NCBI GenBank assembly: GCA_043807765.1
Contig: JAZDFQ010000095.1
Coordinates: 20,301-84,300, forward strand
DNA: 64,000 nucleotides
From: Stygiobacter sp043807765
Lineage (GTDB): Bacteria > Bacteroidota > Ignavibacteria > Ignavibacteriales > Melioribacteraceae
Direction: 5' to 3'
Shown: positions 53,967 to 61,423 of the stretch, piece by piece
Position numbering within the stretch: the stretch's first letter is position 1
How the letters are laid out: the number at the start of each line of letters is the position of its first letter
Program-made: the position numbers and the translations under genes
The notes under the pieces: generated by a model
What the model was told of the DNA's origin: nothing
Seen by the model: the letters and a program-made list of their open reading frames with translations, nothing else
The model's database searches: none

Positions 53967-55412
53967 ATCGCAAAGGGACAAAATGAAGTAATTGAAAAAA
54001 TTGTATCGCTCGCAAAGCGCAGAGGATTCGTATTTCAATCATCCGAAATTTATGGCGGATTAAACGGCTGCTGGGATTACGGTCCATTAGGTGTTGAACT
54101 TTTGAAGAACGTTAAAGAAGAATGGTGGAAAGCCATGACCTACCGCGAAGATGTGGAAGGTTTGGATGCATCCATTCTTATGCACCCGCGAGTTTGGGAA
54201 GCAAGCGGTCACGTTGAAAACTTTACCGATCCGATGATTGACTGCAAACAGTGTAAAGCTCGTTTTAGAGTTGATACTTTGGCGGAATTAATTTCCGATA
54301 AGAATAAAGAGAAAGCTCTAAAGGAATTAGATGCTTCACTTCTGCAAGCAGAGGGAACACTCGCAGAGAAGTTTGAAAAAGTTTTGGATGATCAGAACAA
54401 CGCAACAAAACTTTTAGATTTGCTCGGTTGCCCGCAATGCGGCAACAAAGGCACATTCACACAGCCGCGTAAGTTTAATCTTATGTTCAAAACTTTCTTG
54501 GGACCGGTTGATGATACAGCAAGTGTAATTTATTTGCGTCCCGAAACAGCGCAAGGAATCTTCGTTAACTTCTTGAATGTTCAGAACTCAAGCCGCCAGA
54601 AACTTCCTTTTGGTATTGCGCAGATTGGTAAAGCATTCCGTAACGAAATTAACACAAAGAATTTCTTGTTTAGAACAAGAGAGTTTGAGCAGATGGAAAT
54701 GCAATACTTCTGCAAACCCGGAAGCGATACTCAGCATTACGAAGAATGGAAAGAAAGAAGAATTGCTTGGTTCAAATCTCTTGGAATGACGCCGGAGAAA
54801 CTCCGCTTCCACGATCATCCTAAAGATAAACTTGCTCACTACGCAAAAAACGCAACAGATATCGAATATGAATTTCCATTCGGCTGGGGCGAGATTGAAG
54901 GAATTCACAACAGAACAGATTTTGATTTAGGCAGACACCAAGAATACAGCGGCAAAAACCAGCAATATTTTGATGATGAAGCAAAAGAGAAATTCATTCC
55001 ATACATAATTGAAACATCTGCCGGAGCCAGCCGTTCTTTTATGGCGTTCTTGGTTGATGCTTACCATGAAGAAGAAGTTAAAGGAGAAATGAGAAGCGTT
55101 CTTCGTTTCCATCCTAAACTTGCGCCGATAAAAGCCGCAATTCTTCCGTTGGTAAATAAAGATGGTATGCCGGAAGTTGCTCGCAAGATTGAAGCCGATC
55201 TTCGTCCGTACTTAAGAATTTTTTATGATGATAAGGGCGCGGTTGGCAGACGTTACAGAAGAATGGATGAAGTTGGAACTCCTTTCTGTATTACTGTTGA
55301 TACGCAGACTATGGAAGACCAAACCGTTACAGTACGCGAGCGCGATTCGATGGAACAAGTGAGAGTTTCGATTTCTTCTCTGTTAACTTACCTCCTAGAA
55401 AAACTACGTTAG
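53967..55412 (+). CDS. glyS: Glycyl-tRNA synthetase, apparent ATC start
   Basis: A 481-residue class II synthetase of the alpha2 type that charges tRNA-Gly. The first usual start codon in frame is TTG at 54102, inside the conserved motif region (GCWDYGPLGVELLKNVKEEWW), so it is too late. Upstream the frame is open to 53949 and reads AKGQNEVIEKIVSLAKRRGF and VFQSSEIYGGL, the normal N-terminus of this enzyme. The codon before AKG is ATC (53967), with AAGAGGTG 6-7 bases ahead. So translation probably begins at ATC, or ATG has changed to ATC. Motif 2 (FRTREFEQMEMQYF) and motif 3 (GASRSFMAFL) are intact. Confidence 0.9.
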   Translation: MAKGQNEVIEKIVSLAKRRGFVFQSSEIYGGLNGCWDYGPLGVELLKNVKEEWWKAMTYREDVEGLDASILMHPRVWEASGHVENFTDPMIDCKQCKARFRVDTLAELISDKNKEKALKELDASLLQAEGTLAEKFEKVLDDQNNATKLLDLLGCPQCGNKGTFTQPRKFNLMFKTFLGPVDDTASVIYLRPETAQGIFVNFLNVQNSSRQKLPFGIAQIGKAFRNEINTKNFLFRTREFEQMEMQYFCKPGSDTQHYEEWKERRIAWFKSLGMTPEKLRFHDHPKDKLAHYAKNATDIEYEFPFGWGEIEGIHNRTDFDLGRHQEYSGKNQQYFDDEAKEKFIPYIIETSAGASRSFMAFLVDAYHEEEVKGEMRSVLRFHPKLAPIKAAILPLVNKDGMPEVARKIEADLRPYLRIFYDDKGAVGRRYRRMDEVGTPFCITVDTQTMEDQTVTVRERDSMEQVRVSISSLLTYLLEKLR

Positions 55413-55595
55413 TTTTATTTGGGAGATGCATCTAACTGCGTCTCCCAAACTTTATAACCCGGCAGAGCTTTTAGTATAGCTAAAGAAATATTTTTTGCGG
55501 TTTTATCGGTTAGTTTTATATTGAACTGCAAAAATGGATACATCAATCTTCCATTGGTTAAATCAATCCTATATGACCGAGAACATACTAACTGT

Positions 55596-58500
55596 ATGAG
55601 AATTATAGGCTTTACGCTCGCAATATTATTTTTTCCGGTTCTATTGCTTTCTCAAGAGGCTTCCGAATTTATAACTATAGATCAAGGTCTTTCACAAAAC
55701 TACATTTATAGCATCTGTCAGGATAAAAAAGGATTTCTCTGGATTGGGACAAAAGATGGGCTCAACCGCTACGATGGAAATGAATTTGTCTGTTATAGGC
55801 ATAATCCCGCAGATACAACTACTTTATCGGAAAATAATGTGTCCATCATTTTTGAAGATTCTCATCAGAGGTTATGGATAGGTACAAACGGGGGCGGATT
55901 AAATTTGTATGACCGTACTAAAGAATCATTTGTGCAAATTACAAGCTGTGCAGATAAAACAACTCTTAGCAGTAATTTTATTACGAGCATATTCGAAAGC
56001 CGCGACGGATTTCTATGGGTTGGTACTACTGACGGAGGATTAAACAAATTAAATCCGGCAACATTTGCAGTTCAGCGGTTTTTACATCAGTCGGCAAATT
56101 CCAACAGCGTTAGTTCTAATTATATTCATGCAATCGGTGAATCCGATGACGGACTTTTGTGGATTGCAACGGCACGGGGCGGATTAAACCGCTACAATCC
56201 TAAAAGCAAATCGTTCTCGCATATTCTTCCAAAAGATAAAGAGGGAATTGAATTAAAATACATGAATGAGGTTACTTCAGTTTCGGTGAATAAGAAAGGA
56301 ATGGTTTGGTTTGGTACTGCATCGGGGTTGAATTTATACAATACGCAAACGGAGACGATACAACGTTTCCCTATAAAGGATTCAAGAGGAAACCCATGTT
56401 CAATTAGTAACATTTTTGAAGTTGAAAACACACTGTACGTTTCTTCATTTCAGCTTTTTGCTGCGTTTGATATAAAAGGAAAAAAATATACTGTACTTAG
56501 TGAACCCTTAGATAAATGGTTTACCAACGCAGTGTGTAAAGATAAATCCGGTATCTTTTGGCTTGGTACCGGCGGCTGGGGAGTAATGAAATTTAATCCA
56601 AATACAAAAATGTTCAACTCAAAGCCGGGCGTGTTTTTAAGTGAAACTCAACCATTAGCTGCGGCGGCTCTGCAAAAACATTTTGGTAACACTGCTGGAA
56701 ATCTTCTTAACGGAAGGGGGACAGAATTTCTTCCAATAAGTAAAACTAGTAAAGGTGAATATTTAATTGCCACTCCCCGTTCCGGACTTGTAAGAATTAA
56801 TGCATCCGGAAAATTTATAGAAACTATTAACACAAATCCTTCCGGTGTTTCTTCTTCTCCGGTTTGGGCAGTAAGCGGTGTATTTGAAGATAATTTTGGT
56901 ACAATCTGGCTGACTACAGTTGGTGGAATAAACAGATATAATGCTGATACCAAAACATTTACTCACTTCCGGCTTTATGATGATAAAAAAGTGAGTTCCG
57001 AATACTTGAATAAATCCGGTGCTGCGGGCTATTCTGATATTTCTGTTACTCTAGTTGATCATGATAATGTCTTCTGGCTGGGAACACCGGATCGGGGATT
57101 AATACGTTATGATCCACAGAAAAATTTAACTACTGTTCATCATCAAGAACCGCGCGGCAATTCTTCGCTTAGTAATAATCACATTCTTTCAATAATAGAA
57201 GACTTACAAAATCCGGATATGTATTTATGGATTGGAACGGAAGGCGGCGGGCTAAATCTTTTTGAAAAAGCAACCGGCAAGTGTACCCATTTTACTACCG
57301 AAAATGGTTTGCCAAATAATGTTGTGTATGGAATTCTTATTGATGATGAAGGAAATCTCTGGATGAGTACAAACAAAGGTTTGTGCCGCTATAATCCGGA
57401 AAGCAAATCATTCAAAAACTATGATGTTGAATCGGGGCTACAGAGTAACGAATACAACCGTAGAGAATATTACAAAGCGCCCGACGGCAAATTCTACTTT
57501 GGCGGTATCCTTGGATATAATTCATTCTACCCGGAAGATATTCTTACAAATGTTAACGCTCCGCAAATTGTATTAACTGGTTTCAAACTGTTTAACAAAC
57601 GCGTTTCATTCAAAGAAGAATCATCGCCGCTGAAACAATCCATCGAAACAACAAAGGAAATAATTCTTGAATATGCCCAGAATATTTTTTCGTTGGAATA
57701 TGCCGCGCTTGAATACACCACTCCAAAACATAATATGTACGAGTACAAGCTTGAAGGATTTAATGAAAATTGGGTTCAAGCGGGAACAGTGCGCGAAGCA
57801 ACATTCACAAATTTGAATCCGGGTAAATATCGCTTTCATGTTCGCGGCGCCAACAGCGATGGCGTTTGGGGAAAGAGTGAAGCCGTGGTTGATATTATTG
57901 TTATGTCTCCATTCTATATGACTTGGTGGTTCAAAGCAGCTGTAATTCTTATTGCGTTAGGAATTGTAATAACTGTAATACGATTCTTAATTATGCGGCG
58001 CGTGCGGGAGAGAATCATCAAATCCGAACATGAAGCGGCGATGGAGCGTGAGCGTCTGCGCATTGCCCGCGACCTTCACGATGAAATCGGTTCCCGCTTA
58101 ACCGAGATTAGACTTGTGAGCGAAATGGCAAAACAAAAAAATATTAGCTCTAATGATATTTTAGAAAAGCTTGAAGAAATATCCACGGCATCGGAAAATG
58201 TTGTAACTACCTTTAGCGAAATTGTATGGTCTCTCAATCCCCAAAATGATTCTCTCGAAAACCTTGCGGCTTTTCTCGGACAGCGCTCAACGGAATTTCT
58301 AAGCAAGGCAGATATTCGCTGCAGATTGGAGTTTCCGCCAGAACTGCCATACTATAACATTCCCTCAGAAGTTAGGCATAATATTATACTGGCTGTAAAG
58401 GAGTTAATGAATAATATTGTTAAGCATGCAGATGCTTCTATTGCTTCCATTCTTCTTTCGGCGGATGATGAAGCATTATCAATTACTATTAAAGATAATG

Positions 58501-58664
58501 GCCGCGGATTCGATATGAACACTGTAAGAGCGTTTGGAAACGGATTAAAAAATATCCACCGGAGAATTGAAAGCCTAGGTGGAAATGTTACAATGGAAAG
58601 TGTAGTTGATACGGGAACAACTACAAGAATTGTTCTGCCTCTAAAATCTTTCCAAATTCCATAG
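55596..58664 (+). CDS. Sensor histidine kinase with periplasmic two-propeller sensor (Reg_prop, Y_Y_Y)
   Basis: A 1022-residue protein. The frame reaches 55521, but the ATG at 55596 starts a good signal peptide (RIIGFTLAILFFPVLLLSQ), so it is chosen. Reg_prop repeats (LWIGTKDGLNRYDGN, LWIGTEGGGLNLFEK), Y_Y_Y domain (about 705-780), membrane helix (about 790-812), HisKA_3 with phospho-acceptor His828 (ARDLHDEIGSRLTEI) and HATPase (VKELMNNIVKHA; DNGRGFDM; GNGLKNIHRRIE). Paralogue of 17527-20730. The regulator that follows at 58730 is the probable partner. Confidence 0.9.
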   Translation: MRIIGFTLAILFFPVLLLSQEASEFITIDQGLSQNYIYSICQDKKGFLWIGTKDGLNRYDGNEFVCYRHNPADTTTLSENNVSIIFEDSHQRLWIGTNGGGLNLYDRTKESFVQITSCADKTTLSSNFITSIFESRDGFLWVGTTDGGLNKLNPATFAVQRFLHQSANSNSVSSNYIHAIGESDDGLLWIATARGGLNRYNPKSKSFSHILPKDKEGIELKYMNEVTSVSVNKKGMVWFGTASGLNLYNTQTETIQRFPIKDSRGNPCSISNIFEVENTLYVSSFQLFAAFDIKGKKYTVLSEPLDKWFTNAVCKDKSGIFWLGTGGWGVMKFNPNTKMFNSKPGVFLSETQPLAAAALQKHFGNTAGNLLNGRGTEFLPISKTSKGEYLIATPRSGLVRINASGKFIETINTNPSGVSSSPVWAVSGVFEDNFGTIWLTTVGGINRYNADTKTFTHFRLYDDKKVSSEYLNKSGAAGYSDISVTLVDHDNVFWLGTPDRGLIRYDPQKNLTTVHHQEPRGNSSLSNNHILSIIEDLQNPDMYLWIGTEGGGLNLFEKATGKCTHFTTENGLPNNVVYGILIDDEGNLWMSTNKGLCRYNPESKSFKNYDVESGLQSNEYNRREYYKAPDGKFYFGGILGYNSFYPEDILTNVNAPQIVLTGFKLFNKRVSFKEESSPLKQSIETTKEIILEYAQNIFSLEYAALEYTTPKHNMYEYKLEGFNENWVQAGTVREATFTNLNPGKYRFHVRGANSDGVWGKSEAVVDIIVMSPFYMTWWFKAAVILIALGIVITVIRFLIMRRVRERIIKSEHEAAMERERLRIARDLHDEIGSRLTEIRLVSEMAKQKNISSNDILEKLEEISTASENVVTTFSEIVWSLNPQNDSLENLAAFLGQRSTEFLSKADIRCRLEFPPELPYYNIPSEVRHNIILAVKELMNNIVKHADASIASILLSADDEALSITIKDNGRGFDMNTVRAFGNGLKNIHRRIESLGGNVTMESVVDTGTTTRIVLPLKSFQIP

Positions 58665-58666
58665 CC

Positions 58667-58680
58667 CAAACTGGCTATTG
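58667..58680. promoter_or_regulatory. 14-mer CAAACTGGCTATTG, copy 1
   Basis: Ends 49 bases before the regulator ATG. Identical 14-mers lie at 59433-59446 and 61337-61350. Confidence 0.5.
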
Positions 58681-58729
58681 TTCTGCGCATAAACTTTGCG
58701 CTAAGTTGAAGTACCAATTAGGAAAATTT

Positions 58730-59356
58730 ATGATACGTGTTGCTCTTGTAGAAGATGATGAAAGAATTCGTACCAATTTGATAACGCTGTTGGAACAAGC
58801 CGAGGGTTATAGATGCGTTGGGGCTTACCCCGATGCGGAAATTGCTTTGAAAGATATGCAGAACAAATCTCCCGAAATTGTATTGATGGATATAAACCTT
58901 CCTGGTATAGATGGCATTGAATGTACTCACAAGTTGAAAGAGATGATGCCTGAACTGCTGATTGTAATGCTTACGGTTTATGAAGATACCGGAAAAATAT
59001 TTCAATCACTTCAAGCCGGTGCAGTAGGTTATTTGCTTAAGATGACAAAACCGGAAGAGATTTTGGACGCACTTAAAGAAGTCTCGGTAGGCGGCTCGCC
59101 CATGAACGCACAAATAGCGCGTAAAGTTGTTCAATCTTTTTACAAAGAAAAAACCAGATCAAGCAGCGATCAAACACCACTAAGTACACGCGAAGAGCAG
59201 GTTCTCAATCTTCTTTCTAAAGGTTATCTCTATAAAGAAATTGCTTCCGAGCTTTCCATAAGTCCAGACACAGTTCATAATCATATCCGCAAGATTTACG
59301 AAAAGCTGCAAGTGCATACCCGCACAGAAGCGGTAGTAAAATATCTGAAGAGTTAA
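58730..59356 (+). CDS. NarL/FixJ-type response regulator
   Basis: A 208-residue regulator. Receiver with acidic pair ED8-9, phospho-acceptor Asp54 (VLMDINLPGIDG), Lys in LLKMTKP; LuxR helix-turn-helix with LSTREEQVLNLLSKGYLYKEIA and ISPDTVHNHIRKIYEKL. The frame extends to a TTG at 58706, but AGGA before the ATG at 58730 and the usual start favour 58730. It acts with the sensor just upstream, and a repeated 14-mer precedes it. Confidence 0.92.
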   Translation: MIRVALVEDDERIRTNLITLLEQAEGYRCVGAYPDAEIALKDMQNKSPEIVLMDINLPGIDGIECTHKLKEMMPELLIVMLTVYEDTGKIFQSLQAGAVGYLLKMTKPEEILDALKEVSVGGSPMNAQIARKVVQSFYKEKTRSSSDQTPLSTREEQVLNLLSKGYLYKEIASELSISPDTVHNHIRKIYEKLQVHTRTEAVVKYLKS

Positions 59357-59389
59357 TTTATACGGCATCAAAATTTTTCACATGCTGAA

Positions 59390-59446
59390 AAAATTCTCCA
59401 TTCTCAATTGCCTCTTCTCCATCACTCTTACACAAACTGGCTATTG
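59390..59446. repeat. Intergenic repeat ending in the 14-mer (copy 2)
   Basis: AATTCTCCATTCTCAATTG leads into a segment shared with 61309-61350 (TTCTCAATTGCCTCT, then CTTACACAAACTGGCTATTG). The 14-mer at 59433-59446 ends 96 bases before the lipoprotein ATG. Confidence 0.65.
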
Positions 59447-59542
59447 ATCCGCACCGAAGTTCATAATAGTTTTGTAGTAGCTTGAAAAATGTAGGCTAAG
59501 CTTTCAATTCTCTTTCTCTTAGAATTAATAAGGGCAAACCCT

Positions 59543-60406
59543 ATGAAAAAAATATCTAAAACCAGTTTATTGATTTTTTCTACTATTTGTTTATTCATGC
59601 TGATAAGCAGTTGCAAAGACACCATTGTTGAGCCGGTAGCAGGTTCTGTTACAGGTCGAATTACTTATGTCATGAATGACACAACATATGGGGCTAAGGG
59701 AATTAAAGTTTATCTGGTATATAATGATTTTAAGGTGGATTCTGTTAACACAGCAAATAACAGAAAAGCTTTTGCGGATTCTGCCGTAACAGACAATAAT
59801 GGTTATTACAAAATAACAAGCATTCAAAGTGGAGATTACAGCGTAGTCCCGGTTCCATCTATATTGACCCAAATTTTTTCATTAGCCGATGACACAAAAT
59901 CTTTCTCAATTCAAATAGATGAACAAAAAACAGCATACACAGTAAACTTCACTTTGCCCAATCCACTTTTTGGTCAAAGTAGTTTTTTGCGTTTACATAT
60001 AAACATAAAAAATGCTCCAGCACTTCAGGAAAACTGGAAAATTGGTGTTGCGGTGAGGAGATATTCTTTTGTTTTTTTTGTACCCTTTTTAATGATTGAT
60101 GATTCAGGAACAGAAATAATTGAAGGAAGCGCAAGATATGGTAACTCTTCGCTTTATGGAACATGGAATTTAAGAGGCACAGAAAGTGTTTATTGGGATT
60201 TCCCCTATGGCTTCACAACTATATTGTACACACTACCAAATTGGTTTAAGATAAGTTTTTTCGAAGTCTATTCCACTAAAGAAAATCCGGAGAAGACTTA
60301 TAGAAATAAGTACGAGTTCGATTACGATTTTACATTGAGTAACTGCCCGCCTGAACCAAGATTATTATATGACTGGAATACACACACATTAACACGGACT
60401 AACTAA
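59543..60406 (+). CDS. Lipoprotein with carboxypeptidase-regulatory-like domain
   Basis: A 287-residue lipoprotein: signal with lipobox Cys24 (MLISSCKD). Residues about 33-130 form a CarboxypepD_reg-like domain (VAGSVTGRITYVMND, then AVTDNNGYYKITSIQSGDYS). The C-terminal half is beta-rich and unrecognised. It may bind at the cell surface. The adjacent barrel gene follows at 48 bases, so the two may be co-transcribed. Confidence 0.75.
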   Translation: MKKISKTSLLIFSTICLFMLISSCKDTIVEPVAGSVTGRITYVMNDTTYGAKGIKVYLVYNDFKVDSVNTANNRKAFADSAVTDNNGYYKITSIQSGDYSVVPVPSILTQIFSLADDTKSFSIQIDEQKTAYTVNFTLPNPLFGQSSFLRLHINIKNAPALQENWKIGVAVRRYSFVFFVPFLMIDDSGTEIIEGSARYGNSSLYGTWNLRGTESVYWDFPYGFTTILYTLPNWFKISFFEVYSTKENPEKTYRNKYEFDYDFTLSNCPPEPRLLYDWNTHTLTRTN

Positions 60407-60454
60407 AACGGGTTCAACAACAAATTATTATTAAATAACAAAGTGAGGTAAAGA

Positions 60455-61126
60455 ATGAAAAAAGCACATTACATTATTATTGTATTACTATTTAGCGTTA
60501 CATTACTTACGGCTCAAACAAAATTAGGTTTGGGTGTAAACGCTTCCTACTTAAGTCCAACCGGAGATTTCGGCGATGTTTATAAATCCGGATTTGGCGG
60601 AACTGCCGGCTTAACTTACGATGTATCGGCTAACCTTCAGCTTTCCGCAATTGCCGGCTATTCGCAATTTAGCTTTAACAATGAAAAGTATAATGAACTA
60701 CTGAGCGCTTTCTTCAGCTCTTTCGGCACCGAAGTGAATGTTGATATTCAATCCAAACTGAAAATTATTCCAATAATGATTGGCGGGAAATATTTTCTAT
60801 CGTCATCTGCTTTTAGACCTTACACAGAACTTAATTTAGGAATGCACTTAATTTCCGTTGACGCATCATCTGTTAAAATTAACGGAGAAACTTTGACTGC
60901 CGTAGCCGAGCAGTCCAAATCAACATTTGGTTGGGGACTTGGTGTAGGATTTCTTTATAAGGTTGCGCCAAAAATTAACTTAGACATAAATGCAAAAGTT
61001 AACGGAAACGGGCTTGAAGTTGGTACAAGTATGTCTTCAAGTAGTTCGGGCTACTCGGAATCGCAATCTTCAAATTCTACTGTTACGTTTTTTTCTGTTA
61101 GCGCGGGATTAATGTTCGAATTGTAA
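60455..61126 (+). CDS. Outer-membrane beta-barrel protein
   Basis: A 223-residue protein with signal peptide (HYIIIVLLFSVTLLTAQ) and a barrel like the OMP_b-brl family: LGLGVNASYLSPTGDFGDVY, LSAIAGYSQFSFNNEKY, RPYTELNLGMHLISVD, GWGLGVGFLYKVAPKINLDI, and a last strand ending VSAGLMFEL. A serine-rich loop (MSSSSSGYSESQSSNS) precedes the last strand. AGTGAGG precedes the ATG. Pore or scaffold role unknown. Confidence 0.82.
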   Translation: MKKAHYIIIVLLFSVTLLTAQTKLGLGVNASYLSPTGDFGDVYKSGFGGTAGLTYDVSANLQLSAIAGYSQFSFNNEKYNELLSAFFSSFGTEVNVDIQSKLKIIPIMIGGKYFLSSSAFRPYTELNLGMHLISVDASSVKINGETLTAVAEQSKSTFGWGLGVGFLYKVAPKINLDINAKVNGNGLEVGTSMSSSSSGYSESQSSNSTVTFFSVSAGLMFEL

Positions 61127-61133
61127 TAGCTCA

Positions 61134-61190
61134 TGTGGCTGTTCTATGAGCAGTAATTAAAAATTAGACTGCACTTAAACAACAGCCACA
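61134..61190 (+). terminator. Nested hairpin after the barrel gene
   Basis: TGTGGCTGTT (61134-61143) pairs perfectly with AACAGCCACA (61181-61190), enclosing GCAGT / ACTGC (61150-61172), followed by CATTTTATTTT. Probably a terminator, but the long enclosed loop is unusual. Confidence 0.55.
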
Positions 61191-61204
61191 CATTTTATTT
61201 TGCA

Positions 61205-61350
61205 CTTCATTCTCAATCCGCCATTTTCAATTCCCAATTATTACTTCTCCATTCCTTGCTTCGTCCCGCTTATAGCGGGATCAGAGCGGGTCAATTCTCA
61301 ATTGTCAATTCTCAATTGCCTCTCATCACACTTACACAAACTGGCTATTG
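61205..61350. repeat. Intergenic repeat cluster ending in the 14-mer (copy 3)
   Basis: Several CAATTCTCAATTG-type units, a TCCCGCT/AGCGGGA hairpin (61264-61280), then the segment shared with 59401-59446, ending CAAACTGGCTATTG at 61337-61350, 73 bases before the next ATG. Confidence 0.7.
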
Positions 61351-61423
61351 AATACACCCCTACCGTTAAATACCTTGTGGTGTGTTTATTACATATTGAT
61401 TACAAACTAAAATAAAATATAAA

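Noticed and set aside
54102..55412. GlyRS beginning at TTG 54102
   Set aside because: This would remove conserved N-terminal sequence that is clearly encoded upstream in the same frame.
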